Positions 1 through 5,593 of a stretch of 7,336 nt of DNA are shown here, in pieces. Under the pieces are notes generated by a model, which worked only from the letters and a program-made list of their open reading frames with translations, was not told the origin of the DNA and did no database searches. Both the position numbers and the translations under genes were made by a program. Source of the DNA: Proteiniphilum sp. (GTDB taxonomy: Bacteria > Bacteroidota > Bacteroidia > Bacteroidales > Dysgonomonadaceae); the NCBI GenBank assembly GCA_016649795.1, contig JAENWZ010000107.1, positions 1-7,336 of the forward strand. The letters are read 5' to 3'. Every line of letters starts with the position of its first letter. Positions within the stretch are counted from its first letter, which is position 1.

Positions 1-130
1 GCTATTTTCTTTTTGCCCATAATATTTTATTTCTTTGTTTGATATTCGTTGATAGGATATTACAACCATCCTACTATACCTAAAACGTTTATCATCACAT
101 ATTGTTTAATAACTATTTTTGATGGGCTAT

Positions 131-721
131 TTACATAAGATTACCTTTCTCTCTTGATTCTTTAACCAGCTCCTTCAATAGTTCCTGTATCTTTTTAGGT
201 CCTTTCCCGATGATTTTCAGCGTATTGAAAACCTTATCGGCGGTGATCTCCGCCTCGCGCCAACTGGTTCCCTTGCTGCGGGTGTTCAGCAGTACCGGCA
301 TAATTTTGTCTACTGAAGCTGCAAAGATGGCATTCGGTGTTTCCTCTTTCTCAAACTCAAGCCAGAGATCGTAATACTCTTTTCCCTGATCGTAAGGTAG
401 CATCGAGAAAATCTTTTTTGCAGCCTGATTCTCCCTGCCGAATTTGTTCCTGTTCGCCTCCTCGTCGAATATGAAAGTGTCTCCCGCTTCAATTTCTACC
501 AGGTCGTGGATGGTGATCATCCTGATAATGTGTAACAGATCCAGCTCCTCCCTGTTCTCGGCATAGTCAAACAGCAGCAATGCCATTAATGTGGTATGCC
601 ACGTATGCTCGGCCGTATTTTCCCGTCGGGAATCATCGGTAAGATAGTTCCTGCGGATCACATTTTTTAGTTTGTCCGCCTCTAATATAAAAGCAATCTG
701 CTGCTTCACTCTTCTCTCCAT
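131..721 (-). CDS. HD-domain phosphohydrolase, YfbR/HDDC2-like
   Basis: A 196-residue soluble protein of the HD superfamily, which uses His/Asp-bound metal to hydrolyse phosphoesters. The visible metal-ligand pattern is H39 (in the AEHTW stretch), the HD pair H72-D73 followed by E76 and D81 (HDLVEIEAGD), and a late D138 in a VDK stretch. This order and spacing fit the HD_3 type that includes E. coli YfbR, a 5'-deoxyribonucleotidase, and human HDDC2. Nucleotide monophosphatase activity is therefore likely, but the substrate is not shown by the sequence. The length of about 195 residues is normal for the family. The ATG at 721 is the first start before the conserved region and has no Shine-Dalgarno sequence, as is usual in Bacteroidetes. 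It is the last gene of the minus-strand group, 174 nt beyond tadA, and probably has its own promoter. The C-terminus is lysine/glutamate rich. No clear hairpin terminator follows it. Confidence 0.85.
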   Translation of the reverse strand: MERRVKQQIAFILEADKLKNVIRRNYLTDDSRRENTAEHTWHTTLMALLLFDYAENREELDLLHIIRMITIHDLVEIEAGDTFIFDEEANRNKFGRENQAAKKIFSMLPYDQGKEYYDLWLEFEKEETPNAIFAASVDKIMPVLLNTRSKGTSWREAEITADKVFNTLKIIGKGPKKIQELLKELVKESREKGNLM

Positions 722-722
722 A

Positions 723-771
723 AAATCTGTTTTTGGCTTTTTCTGTTAAAATATACTCATTAAACAGATTT
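723..771. repeat. 10-bp perfect inverted repeat in HD gene leader
   Basis: The arms AAATCTGTTT (723-732) and AAACAGATTT (762-771) are exact reverse complements separated by 29 bp. The left arm ends 1 bp before the HD gene start codon, and the candidate -7 box lies between the arms. This layout would suit an operator with two half-sites or a leader hairpin that hides the start codon. It could also be chance in AT-rich DNA. Confidence 0.5.
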
Positions 772-781
772 GGGGTGAAAA
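748..781 (-). promoter_or_regulatory. Candidate Bacteroidetes-type promoter for the HD gene
   Basis: On the minus strand, TATATTTT (748-755) matches the TAnnTTTG -7 box except at its last base. A TTTT (778-781) lies 22 nt upstream, where a TTTG-like -33 element would be expected. Transcription would start about 20 nt before the HD gene ATG. The -33 position falls inside the palindromic AAACGTTT site at 779-786. Neither box is perfect, so this is an inference. Confidence 0.35.
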
Positions 782-786
782 CGTTT
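779..786. promoter_or_regulatory. Palindromic AAACGTTT site, possible operator
   Basis: AAACGTTT is a perfect 8-bp palindrome inside TGAAAACGTTTATC (776-789). The central CG with A/T-rich flanks resembles the sites bound by LacI-family regulators. The 12-mer AAAACGTTTATC (778-789) recurs at 82-93, beyond the other end of the HD gene. No regulator gene is present in the window to link to it. Confidence 0.25.
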
Positions 787-793
787 ATCTGTT

Positions 794-871
794 CTACATA
801 ATTTTTCTTTTGAGAATGGGTAATCTCTCCTGGGATTGGGGAGTCATGCCCTCATTCCTCAGGTTACGCAT
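794..871 (-). CDS. Possible 25-codon small ORF, unidentified
   Basis: Between tadA and the HD gene the minus strand has an ATG (869-871) followed by 24 more sense codons and a TAG (794-796). The predicted peptide is basic and polar, contains MTPQSQERLPI and ends in KRKIM. It has no signal peptide or membrane segment. The stretch is more GC-rich than the AT-rich DNA next to it, which is the main reason to list it. I do not recognise it. It has no clear ribosome binding site, and an ORF this short is easily found by chance. It could equally be a remnant of a larger element or the 3' leader of tadA mRNA. Confidence 0.2.
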   Translation of the reverse strand: MRNLRNEGMTPQSQERLPILKRKIM

Positions 872-895
872 ATGAAAATGAAAGGTGGTATCCTG

Positions 896-1330
896 TTATC
901 TGCAACGGGCGAAAAAGCGCTTCATCAGGTCGCCACACTCATCTGCCAGTACTCCGGCAGTAACAGAAGTCCTCGGGTGAAGAAGGTGTGATGATACCCG
1001 GCTGTATCCCCGTTTCTCATCCGGAGCACCATACACAACGCGCATGATCTGCGCCCAACGTAATGCGCCGGCACACATGGGACAAGGTTCTACCGTAACG
1101 TAGAGCGTGCAGTCGGTCAGGTACTTCCCCCCAAGCACGTTGGCTGCAGCAGTGACTGCTTGCATCTCGGCGTGAGCCGTAACATCATTCAGCATCTCTG
1201 TCAGATTGTGTGAGCGGGCTATGATGCGCTGGTCGGCAACAATCACTGCTCCCACAGGAACCTCTGCTGCATCGAACGCGCTGCGGGCTTCCTGCAGCGC
1301 CTGGCGCATGAAATATTCGTCGTCTAACAT
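896..1330 (-). CDS. tadA: tRNA-specific adenosine deaminase TadA
   Basis: A 144-residue zinc-dependent deaminase that converts adenosine to inosine at the wobble position (A34) of tRNA-Arg(ACG), so that one tRNA can read CGU, CGC and CGA. The cytidine-deaminase fold signature is complete. H53-A-E55 supplies one zinc ligand and the catalytic proton shuttle, and P82? is followed by the pair C83 and C86 in the PCPMC stretch that supplies the other two ligands. The VPVGAVIV strand (24-31) and the HNLTE stretch (41-45) match the substrate-binding part of TadA rather than guanine or dCMP deaminases. Length is slightly below E. coli TadA, as is common for this phylum. The ATG at 1330 is preceded by AGAGGA about 10 nt upstream, a reasonable ribosome binding site. 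It begins 50 nt after the small DNA-binding protein gene on the same strand, so co-transcription is likely. Confidence 0.95.
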   Translation of the reverse strand: MLDDEYFMRQALQEARSAFDAAEVPVGAVIVADQRIIARSHNLTEMLNDVTAHAEMQAVTAAANVLGGKYLTDCTLYVTVEPCPMCAGALRWAQIMRVVYGAPDEKRGYSRVSSHLLHPRTSVTAGVLADECGDLMKRFFARCR

Positions 1331-1380
1331 TCTACTGATTCCTCTTACTTTAGTGGTTGATTGTTTTCTGCCATTGCTGT

Positions 1381-1605
1381 TTATCGCCTCATCTCATTCT
1401 CTTCGAAGAGTGTGGGATAATCCTGGTCCATATTTTTCAGGATATGATTGAGAACGGTCTCGCGAAACCATCGGGAACGGTTGGTGATCTTGTATTTTTT
1501 CAGATAGAACTGAATCAGCTCATACTCTTCATCGCTGAGCATAAACTCAGCTTTTCTTATGCGCGGTTTTGGCCTGCCCTGCAGTTTATATCTCTTTGTC
1601 CTCAT
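1381..1605 (-). CDS. Small ribbon-helix-helix-like DNA-binding protein
   Basis: A 74-residue, strongly basic protein of unknown specific role. A basic N-terminus containing GRPKPR (10-15) precedes an EFMLSDEEYELI stretch (about 20-31), which looks like the beta strand and first helix of a ribbon-helix-helix (MetJ/Arc/CopG or MobC-like) fold. The turn KITNRSRWFRETVL (39-52) then fits the second helix. The tail is acidic. The fold is inferred from this pattern only. Such proteins are usually dimeric repressors or relaxosome accessory proteins, and with no mobilisation genes nearby a regulatory role is more plausible. I chose ATG 1605 over the adjacent TTG at 1608. The gene is divergent from yraN across a 170-nt AT-rich gap and lies 50 nt upstream of tadA. 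Confidence 0.6.
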   Translation of the reverse strand: MRTKRYKLQGRPKPRIRKAEFMLSDEEYELIQFYLKKYKITNRSRWFRETVLNHILKNMDQDYPTLFEENEMRR

Positions 1606-1630
1606 CAAATAACCATTGAAATTCCTACTA

Positions 1631-1664
1631 CAAAGTAATAAATATTTTTTTAACCGTAATCAAC
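1631..1664 (-). promoter_or_regulatory. Candidate promoter for the DNA-binding protein gene and tadA
   Basis: On the minus strand, TTACTTTG (1631-1638) is one base from the TAnnTTTG consensus, and GTTG (1661-1664) lies 22 nt upstream as a possible -33 element. Transcription would start about 20 nt before the ATG at 1605. It is a weak match supported mainly by its position. Confidence 0.3.
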
Positions 1665-1726
1665 CGCTTTTCCGTTGCAGGTACAAAAAAACAAAATATT
1701 TACACCAAAACGAAGGAAATAGCATG

Positions 1727-1734
1727 TAAATTTG
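1727..1734 (+). promoter_or_regulatory. Candidate -7 box of the yraN promoter
   Basis: TAAATTTG is an exact TAnnTTTG match, about 42 nt before the yraN ATG, in an AT-rich divergent intergenic region. No good TTTG -33 element is seen at the usual spacing. The nearest candidate, TTTA, ends 24 nt upstream. The short inverted pair GTAAA (1726-1730) and TTTAC (1739-1743) overlaps the box. This would be the first promoter of the plus-strand cluster. Confidence 0.45.
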
Positions 1735-1775
1735 TATTTTTACGACGATTATGGGGCATTTCTACCAATAATGAG

Positions 1776-2138
1776 ATGGCTGAGCACAATGAACTGGGAT
1801 GGAGAGGTGAAGATGCTGCAGTGAAATTTCTCGAGTCGAAAGGACACCGCATCATCGAAAGAAACTGGACGTTCCTGGGTTATGAAGTAGATATCGTGAC
1901 GGAACACGACGAGTATATCGTGTTTGTGGAGGTGAAAACCCGTACATCGGCTGAATGGGGTAATCCCGAAGATTTTGTCGGTAAACAGCGTATGCGACGC
2001 ATGATTGCAGCAGCAAATCATTATCTAATCAGACACAGGATTGATAAGCCGGCGCGGTTTGATATTGTCTCAATCCTCTGGAACGATCAACATTTCGAAC
2101 TGGAGCATATTGAAGATGCCTTCATGTCGTTCATGTAA
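1776..2138 (+). CDS. yraN: YraN/UPF0102 family nuclease-fold protein
   Basis: A 120-residue protein of the YraN (UPF0102) family, which has a restriction-endonuclease-like fold related to Holliday junction resolvases. Its biochemical role is not firmly established. The family signature is present: an N-terminal G-x-x-GEDAA stretch (8-15), D39 in GYEVDI, and the E52-V-K54 of FVEVKTR, which together form the PD-(D/E)XK-type metal site. These are followed by a basic helix with KQRMRR (70-75) and a closing ARFDIVSI strand (93-100). Length is typical. ATG 1776 puts the GEDAA motif at the expected distance from the N-terminus. The ATG at 1771 is out of frame with it. It is the first gene of the plus-strand run, divergent from the small DNA-binding protein gene, with the MmcQ-like gene 11 nt downstream. 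Confidence 0.9.
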   Translation: MAEHNELGWRGEDAAVKFLESKGHRIIERNWTFLGYEVDIVTEHDEYIVFVEVKTRTSAEWGNPEDFVGKQRMRRMIAAANHYLIRHRIDKPARFDIVSILWNDQHFELEHIEDAFMSFM

Positions 2139-2149
2139 GTACTACATCT

Positions 2150-2512
2150 ATGAATATAGAAGAGCTGTTCAACTATTGCCTGTTGGTTAAAGGTGCGGAA
2201 GCAACCACACCCTTCGATGATGTGACGATCGTGATGAAGGTGATGGAGAAGATGTTCGCATTGATCCCTACAGATGTAGAGCGATTCAGCATTACCTTGA
2301 AATGTGACCCCGAAAAAGCAGTAAAACTGCGTGAAGCGTACAGTTGCGTGGAGAATGCATATCATATGAATAAAACTCACTGGAACACAATCTGGCTCGA
2401 TGGCGACATGCCGGAGAAAGAGATAAAAAAGTGGATTCATCATTCCGTGGAGGAGGTGATCAGGAAATTACCCAAAAAACAACAAGAGCAATATTATGGA
2501 ACTGTTAAGTAA
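2150..2512 (+). CDS. MmcQ/YjbR family protein
   Basis: A 120-residue protein of the MmcQ/YjbR family, a small alpha/beta fold with a CyaY-like DNA-binding-type surface and no settled function. Typical features are the N-terminal helix with a YCLLVKGAEATTPFDD run (9-24), the KMFAL strand (34-38), the LKCDPEKAVKLRE stretch (50-62) and the characteristic HMNKTHWNTIWL block (72-83). A helical end with a KLPKK stretch follows, where the family usually has a VxxLPKK ending. Length matches the family. It starts 11 nt after yraN and its last 17 nt overlap the start of birA in another frame, so it is probably translated in step with birA. It has no signal peptide or membrane segment. Confidence 0.85.
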   Translation: MNIEELFNYCLLVKGAEATTPFDDVTIVMKVMEKMFALIPTDVERFSITLKCDPEKAVKLREAYSCVENAYHMNKTHWNTIWLDGDMPEKEIKKWIHHSVEEVIRKLPKKQQEQYYGTVK

Positions 2513-3248
2513 CGAACGTAAGATAATCCGTGTGGAGGAGGTCGAATCCACCAATCTCTATCTCCGGCAGCTTGTCAGAGAAGAGCAGCCCGAAGAGGGG
2601 TCGGTGGTGATTACCAATTATCAGACCGGCGGACGCGGACTGATGGGGAATAGCTGGTTCTCCACGAAAGGAGAAAACCTCCTGTTCAGCCTGCTTATCT
2701 ACCCCCGGGGGGTGAAAGCCAACGAGCAGTTCATCATCTCACGTATTGCCTCGCTGGCTGTGAAAAATACGCTCGATCAGTTTACTGACGATATCCGCAT
2801 CAAATGGCCAAACGATATCTACTGGAAGGATAAGAAGATTGCAGGGATGCTCATCGAGAACGATATACAGGGTAAAGAGATAGAAAACGCGGTCATCGGT
2901 ATTGGGATCAATCTCAATCAGCAGATTTTCCCGCTCGGGCTGCCAAATCCCGTTTCCCTGCGCCAAATTACAGGAATAGAACATAACAGAGACTACATAC
3001 TGGAAATCTTTATGAGAGAGTTCTTCCTGCTCTATCGTGATTTTCAGAATGACGGGGCAGCTACCATCGAAGATGAGTATATGCTTGATCTCTATCGTGT
3101 GAACGATTATTACTGGTTTGAAGATAACAACGGCAGGTTCAGGGCAATAATTGAGGATGTGCTTCCTTCGGGACACCCGGTGCTGAGGACACTTGAGAGA
3201 GATGAGGAGCGCAGATATGCTTTTAAGGAGGTTGCTTTTGTGGATTAA
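2496..3248 (+). CDS. birA: Biotin--protein ligase (single-function BirA)
   Basis: A 250-residue biotin--[acetyl-CoA-carboxylase] ligase. It activates biotin with ATP to biotinyl-AMP and attaches it to a lysine of biotin carboxyl carrier domains in the cytoplasm. The catalytic domain begins almost at once: EEVESTN (14-20), the biotinyl-AMP loop GRGLMGNSW (46-54), KWPNDIYW (103-110) and KKIAGMLIE (113-121), where K114 corresponds to the active-site lysine region. GIGINLN (135-141) follows, then a small C-terminal SH3-like domain. The N-terminal winged-helix domain of E. coli BirA is absent, so it should be a ligase only and not a repressor of biotin genes. ATG 2496 lies within the 3' end of the MmcQ-like gene (17-nt overlap) and gives the normal short N-terminus. 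The stop codon sits at the first unit of a heptamer repeat array. Confidence 0.95.
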   Translation: MELLSNERKIIRVEEVESTNLYLRQLVREEQPEEGSVVITNYQTGGRGLMGNSWFSTKGENLLFSLLIYPRGVKANEQFIISRIASLAVKNTLDQFTDDIRIKWPNDIYWKDKKIAGMLIENDIQGKEIENAVIGIGINLNQQIFPLGLPNPVSLRQITGIEHNRDYILEIFMREFFLLYRDFQNDGAATIEDEYMLDLYRVNDYYWFEDNNGRFRAIIEDVLPSGHPVLRTLERDEERRYAFKEVAFVD

Positions 3249-3308
3249 AGCTTACCGCTTACAGCTTATAGCTGAAAAACTGGAAACTGAAAACTGATAA
3301 CTTAAAAA
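3245..3308 (+). repeat. Degenerate heptamer repeat array, birA-pyrH gap
   Basis: Nine consecutive units follow the pattern T(T/G)ANNNC. Eight are 7 bp and one (3273-3280) is 8 bp. The first four are TTANNGC-like (TTAAAGC, TTACCGC, TTACAGC, TTATAGC) and the later ones are of the TGAAAAC type. The last, TTAAAAA, is the most decayed. The first unit contains the birA stop codon (TAA, 3246-3248), and the last ends 3 nt before the pyrH ATG at 3312. The array therefore makes up practically the whole intergenic region and leaves no room for a recognisable promoter. It belongs to the same family as the cls-aroK arrays. Confidence 0.8.
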
Positions 3309-3311
3309 TAT

Positions 3312-4019
3312 ATGCAATTTAAAAGAATTTTACTAAAACTGAGTGGTGAGTCGCTGATGGGTGGCAAGCAATATGGAATTGATGAGACGCGGTTGAGTGA
3401 ATATGCACAACAGATTCGCGAGGTGGCACAAAAAGGGGTGGAGATCGCTGTTGTGATCGGCGGAGGGAACATTTTCCGCGGATTGAGCGGCACCTCCAAA
3501 GGATTCGACCGCGTGAAGGGCGACCAGATGGGGATGCTGGCAACTGTGATCAATAGCTTGGCTCTAAGCTCCTCACTCACTGCTGTGGGACAGAAAAATC
3601 GCGTTTTCACCGCTGTTCGTATGGAGCCGGTGGGCGAGTTCTATTCCAAATGGAAAGCGATCGAATCGATGGAGAAGGGTGAGATCGCCATCATTGCCGG
3701 TGGCACAGGGAATCCATTTTTTACCACCGATACCGCCTCCGCTTTACGGGGTATTGAGATTGAAGCGGATGCCATGTTCAAGGGTACTCGTGTGGATGGC
3801 GTCTACACAGCCGATCCCGAGAAGGATACCGCAGCTACAAAGTACAAAACTATCACCTTCGACGAAGTGTACAACCGTGGGCTCAAAGTGATGGATCTTA
3901 CTGCTACAACAATGTGTAAGGAAAATAATCTGCCCATCGTGGTCTTTGATATGGACACCTACGGTAACCTGAAGAAAGTGATTGAGGGTGAAGATATAGG
4001 TACATTGGTCCATTTGTAG
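3312..4019 (+). CDS. pyrH: UMP kinase
   Basis: A 235-residue bacterial UMP kinase of the amino-acid-kinase fold. It phosphorylates UMP to UDP with ATP, feeding all pyrimidine nucleotide synthesis, and works as a cytoplasmic hexamer. Visible motifs are KLSGE (9-13) for phosphate binding, the GGGNIFRG loop (50-57), DQMGMLAT (71-78), the UMP-contacting GGTGNPFFTTD stretch (130-140) and the nucleotide-binding KGTRVDGVYTADP stretch (157-169). Length is typical. ATG 3312 gives the normal MxxKRILLKLSGE start. It is preceded by a heptamer repeat array instead of a clear promoter or Shine-Dalgarno sequence, so it may depend on transcription from upstream. It is followed by frr after 52 nt, the pairing seen in most bacteria, although rpsB and tsf are not next to it here. 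Confidence 0.97.
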   Translation: MQFKRILLKLSGESLMGGKQYGIDETRLSEYAQQIREVAQKGVEIAVVIGGGNIFRGLSGTSKGFDRVKGDQMGMLATVINSLALSSSLTAVGQKNRVFTAVRMEPVGEFYSKWKAIESMEKGEIAIIAGGTGNPFFTTDTASALRGIEIEADAMFKGTRVDGVYTADPEKDTAATKYKTITFDEVYNRGLKVMDLTATTMCKENNLPIVVFDMDTYGNLKKVIEGEDIGTLVHL

Positions 4020-4041
4020 GAGTCATTTAAAATATTTTCAC

Positions 4042-4049
4042 TATTTTTG
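4042..4049 (+). promoter_or_regulatory. Candidate -7 box of an internal frr promoter
   Basis: TATTTTTG exactly matches TAnnTTTG and lies 22 nt before the frr ATG, within the 52-nt pyrH-frr gap. The nearest TTTG upstream (4013-4016, overlapping the pyrH end) is 25 nt away, longer than the usual spacing of about 19-21. It may give frr and rsgA extra transcription independent of pyrH. Confidence 0.4.
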
Positions 4050-4071
4050 TCCAAAACAATATAGATAGTTT

Positions 4072-4629
4072 ATGGAAACAACGACAATCAGAAATGAGGC
4101 CGAGGAAAAAATGCAGATGACCCTCGAGTTTTTGGAAGAGACATTTTCACGCATCCGTGCGGGACGTGCCAATGCGCATATCCTCGACGGTATACGTGTA
4201 GATTATTACGGTAGTCTCGTTCCTTTATCGAATGTAGCTACGGTTACCACTCCCGACGCAAAAACAATCATGGTACAACCCTGGGAAAAACCGATGCTGA
4301 AAGTAGTGGAAAAAGCCATTCAGGACTCCGATGTGGGCATCACTCCCGAGAACAACGGAGAGGTGATTCGTTTGGGAATACCTCCGCTGACGGAGGAGCG
4401 CAGAAAGCAGCTCGTGAAACAGACCAAGCATGAAGCTGAAGAAGCCAAGATAAGCATCCGCAATGCCCGCCGCGAAGGCATCGATGAGGTGAAGAAGGCT
4501 GTGAAGGATGGTCTTGCCGAGGATATGGGGAAAGATGGCGAAAATGAACTGCAGAAACTGCACGACAAATATATCAAGAAAGTGGATGATATGTTCGCCG
4601 ACAAAGAGAAAGAAATCCTCACCGTTTAA
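4072..4629 (+). CDS. frr: Ribosome recycling factor
   Basis: A 185-residue ribosome recycling factor. With EF-G it splits the post-termination ribosome so that the subunits can be reused. The two-domain layout is clear. The first helix carries the highly conserved RIRAGRA (27-33). Next comes the small beta domain with DYYGSLVPLSNVATV (44-58), PWEKPML (70-76) and the NNGEVIRLGIPPLTEERR stretch (94-111). Two long charged helices then form the rest of the three-helix bundle, including RNARRE (130-135). Length equals the family norm. It follows pyrH by 52 nt with a possible promoter between them, and its stop codon overlaps the first possible rsgA start by one base (TAATG), suggesting coupled translation of two ribosome-cycle factors. 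Confidence 0.97.
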   Translation: METTTIRNEAEEKMQMTLEFLEETFSRIRAGRANAHILDGIRVDYYGSLVPLSNVATVTTPDAKTIMVQPWEKPMLKVVEKAIQDSDVGITPENNGEVIRLGIPPLTEERRKQLVKQTKHEAEEAKISIRNARREGIDEVKKAVKDGLAEDMGKDGENELQKLHDKYIKKVDDMFADKEKEILTV

Positions 4630-5591
4630 TGGCGATGGGGGGAGATGAAAGCAGCCTGAAAGGGGTGAAAGGGCTGGTCATCAGAAATACCGGGAACACC
4701 TATCTTGTACGCGATGATAGAGGCAACGACCTCATTTGCAAGGCAAAAGGGAATTTCCGGCTCCAGGGCATCCGCAGCACAAGCCCCATCGTGGTGGGCG
4801 ACGTGGTACAGATGGATGTGAATCCCGATGGTACTGCTTTCATCACCGATATTGAGGTGCGCAGGAACTATATCGTCCGCAAGGCATCCAACCTCTCCAA
4901 ACATGCACACATCCTCGCAGCAAATATCGACCAGGCACTGCTCTGCATCACCATACGTTTTCCCGAAACAACGACGGTCTTCATCGATCGTTTCCTGGTC
5001 ACAGCAGAGGCTTACTCCGTACCGGTAACACTTGTCTTTAACAAAACAGACCTCAATGGTGATGAGGAGAACGACTACCTGAACGGTTTGATACACCTCT
5101 ACAACGTGATTGGTTACTCCTGCCTGAAAACCTCTATGGTGACAGGTGAGGGGAAGGAACAGCTGGCAGCGCTTACAAGTGGCAAGATCGTGCTGCTGGC
5201 AGGTCATTCAGGAGTAGGCAAATCGAGTATAGTCAACGCACTCCAGGAAAAAGCCGCCCAGAAAGTAAAGGAGATCTCCGGATATCACAACAAGGGAATG
5301 CATACCACCACATTCTCGGAGATGATCGAGCTGGACAATGGCGGGTTTATCATCGACACACCCGGCATCAAAGGTTTTGGTACCATCGACATGGTCATTG
5401 CCGAAGTGTCACACTATTTCCCCGAAATATTCAAATTCTCGGAGAAATGCAAATATAACAACTGCCTGCACCTTAACGAACCTGACTGTGCCGTGCTGAA
5501 AGCGGTGGAGGATCATTACATCAGCGAAAGCCGCTATCACTCCTATCGTAATATTCTGGCTGACATAAGCGACGATAAATATCGTTTGTAA
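4629..5591 (+). CDS. rsgA: Ribosome small-subunit biogenesis GTPase RsgA
   Basis: A 320-residue circularly permuted GTPase (also called YjeQ/EngC) that binds the 30S subunit and checks its late maturation. The order of parts is an N-terminal OB-fold (about 14-80, with VVGDVV at 55-60), then G4 NKTD (138-141), G1/P-loop GHSGVGKSS (192-200), the threonine-rich switch HTTT (225-228) and G3 DTPG (243-246). A C-terminal zinc site follows with C274, C279, H281 and C287. This permuted G4-G1-G3 order is diagnostic. ATG 4629 overlaps the frr stop. However, the usual start MKGLVI would correspond to the GTG at 4665, so the first 12 residues may be an extension or may not be translated. cls follows after 2 nt. 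Confidence 0.95.
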   Translation: MAMGGDESSLKGVKGLVIRNTGNTYLVRDDRGNDLICKAKGNFRLQGIRSTSPIVVGDVVQMDVNPDGTAFITDIEVRRNYIVRKASNLSKHAHILAANIDQALLCITIRFPETTTVFIDRFLVTAEAYSVPVTLVFNKTDLNGDEENDYLNGLIHLYNVIGYSCLKTSMVTGEGKEQLAALTSGKIVLLAGHSGVGKSSIVNALQEKAAQKVKEISGYHNKGMHTTTFSEMIELDNGGFIIDTPGIKGFGTIDMVIAEVSHYFPEIFKFSEKCKYNNCLHLNEPDCAVLKAVEDHYISESRYHSYRNILADISDDKYRL

Positions 5592-5593
5592 TC

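Noticed and set aside
53..73. Small hairpin TAGGAT / ATCCTA downstream of the HD gene
   Set aside because: Only 6 bp of weak stem with a 9-nt loop and no T-run on the minus strand side, so it is not convincing as an intrinsic terminator.
114..121. Perfect plus-strand TATTTTTG, a TAnnTTTG-type box
   Set aside because: It points into the 3' end of the minus-strand HD gene and has no gene to serve. With AT-rich DNA around it, a chance match is more likely than an antisense promoter.
1206..1638. Plus-strand ORFs of 81 and 93 codons over tadA and the DNA-binding gene
   Set aside because: They lie antisense to genes with clear motifs or better coding character and resemble no known family.
2496..2512. 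Frameshift or fusion between the MmcQ-like gene and birA
   Set aside because: Both proteins have normal length and intact ends. The 17-nt overlap is an ordinary operon-style overlap.
3302..3610. Minus-strand ORF of 102 codons antisense to pyrH
   Set aside because: pyrH has all its catalytic motifs in the plus frame, and the antisense translation is low-complexity and unlike any protein I recognise.
4626..5207. Long 193-codon minus-strand ORF antisense to rsgA
   Set aside because: It is a shadow of rsgA codon usage: rich in Cys/His with no coherent domain, while the plus frame contains the complete GTPase motifs.
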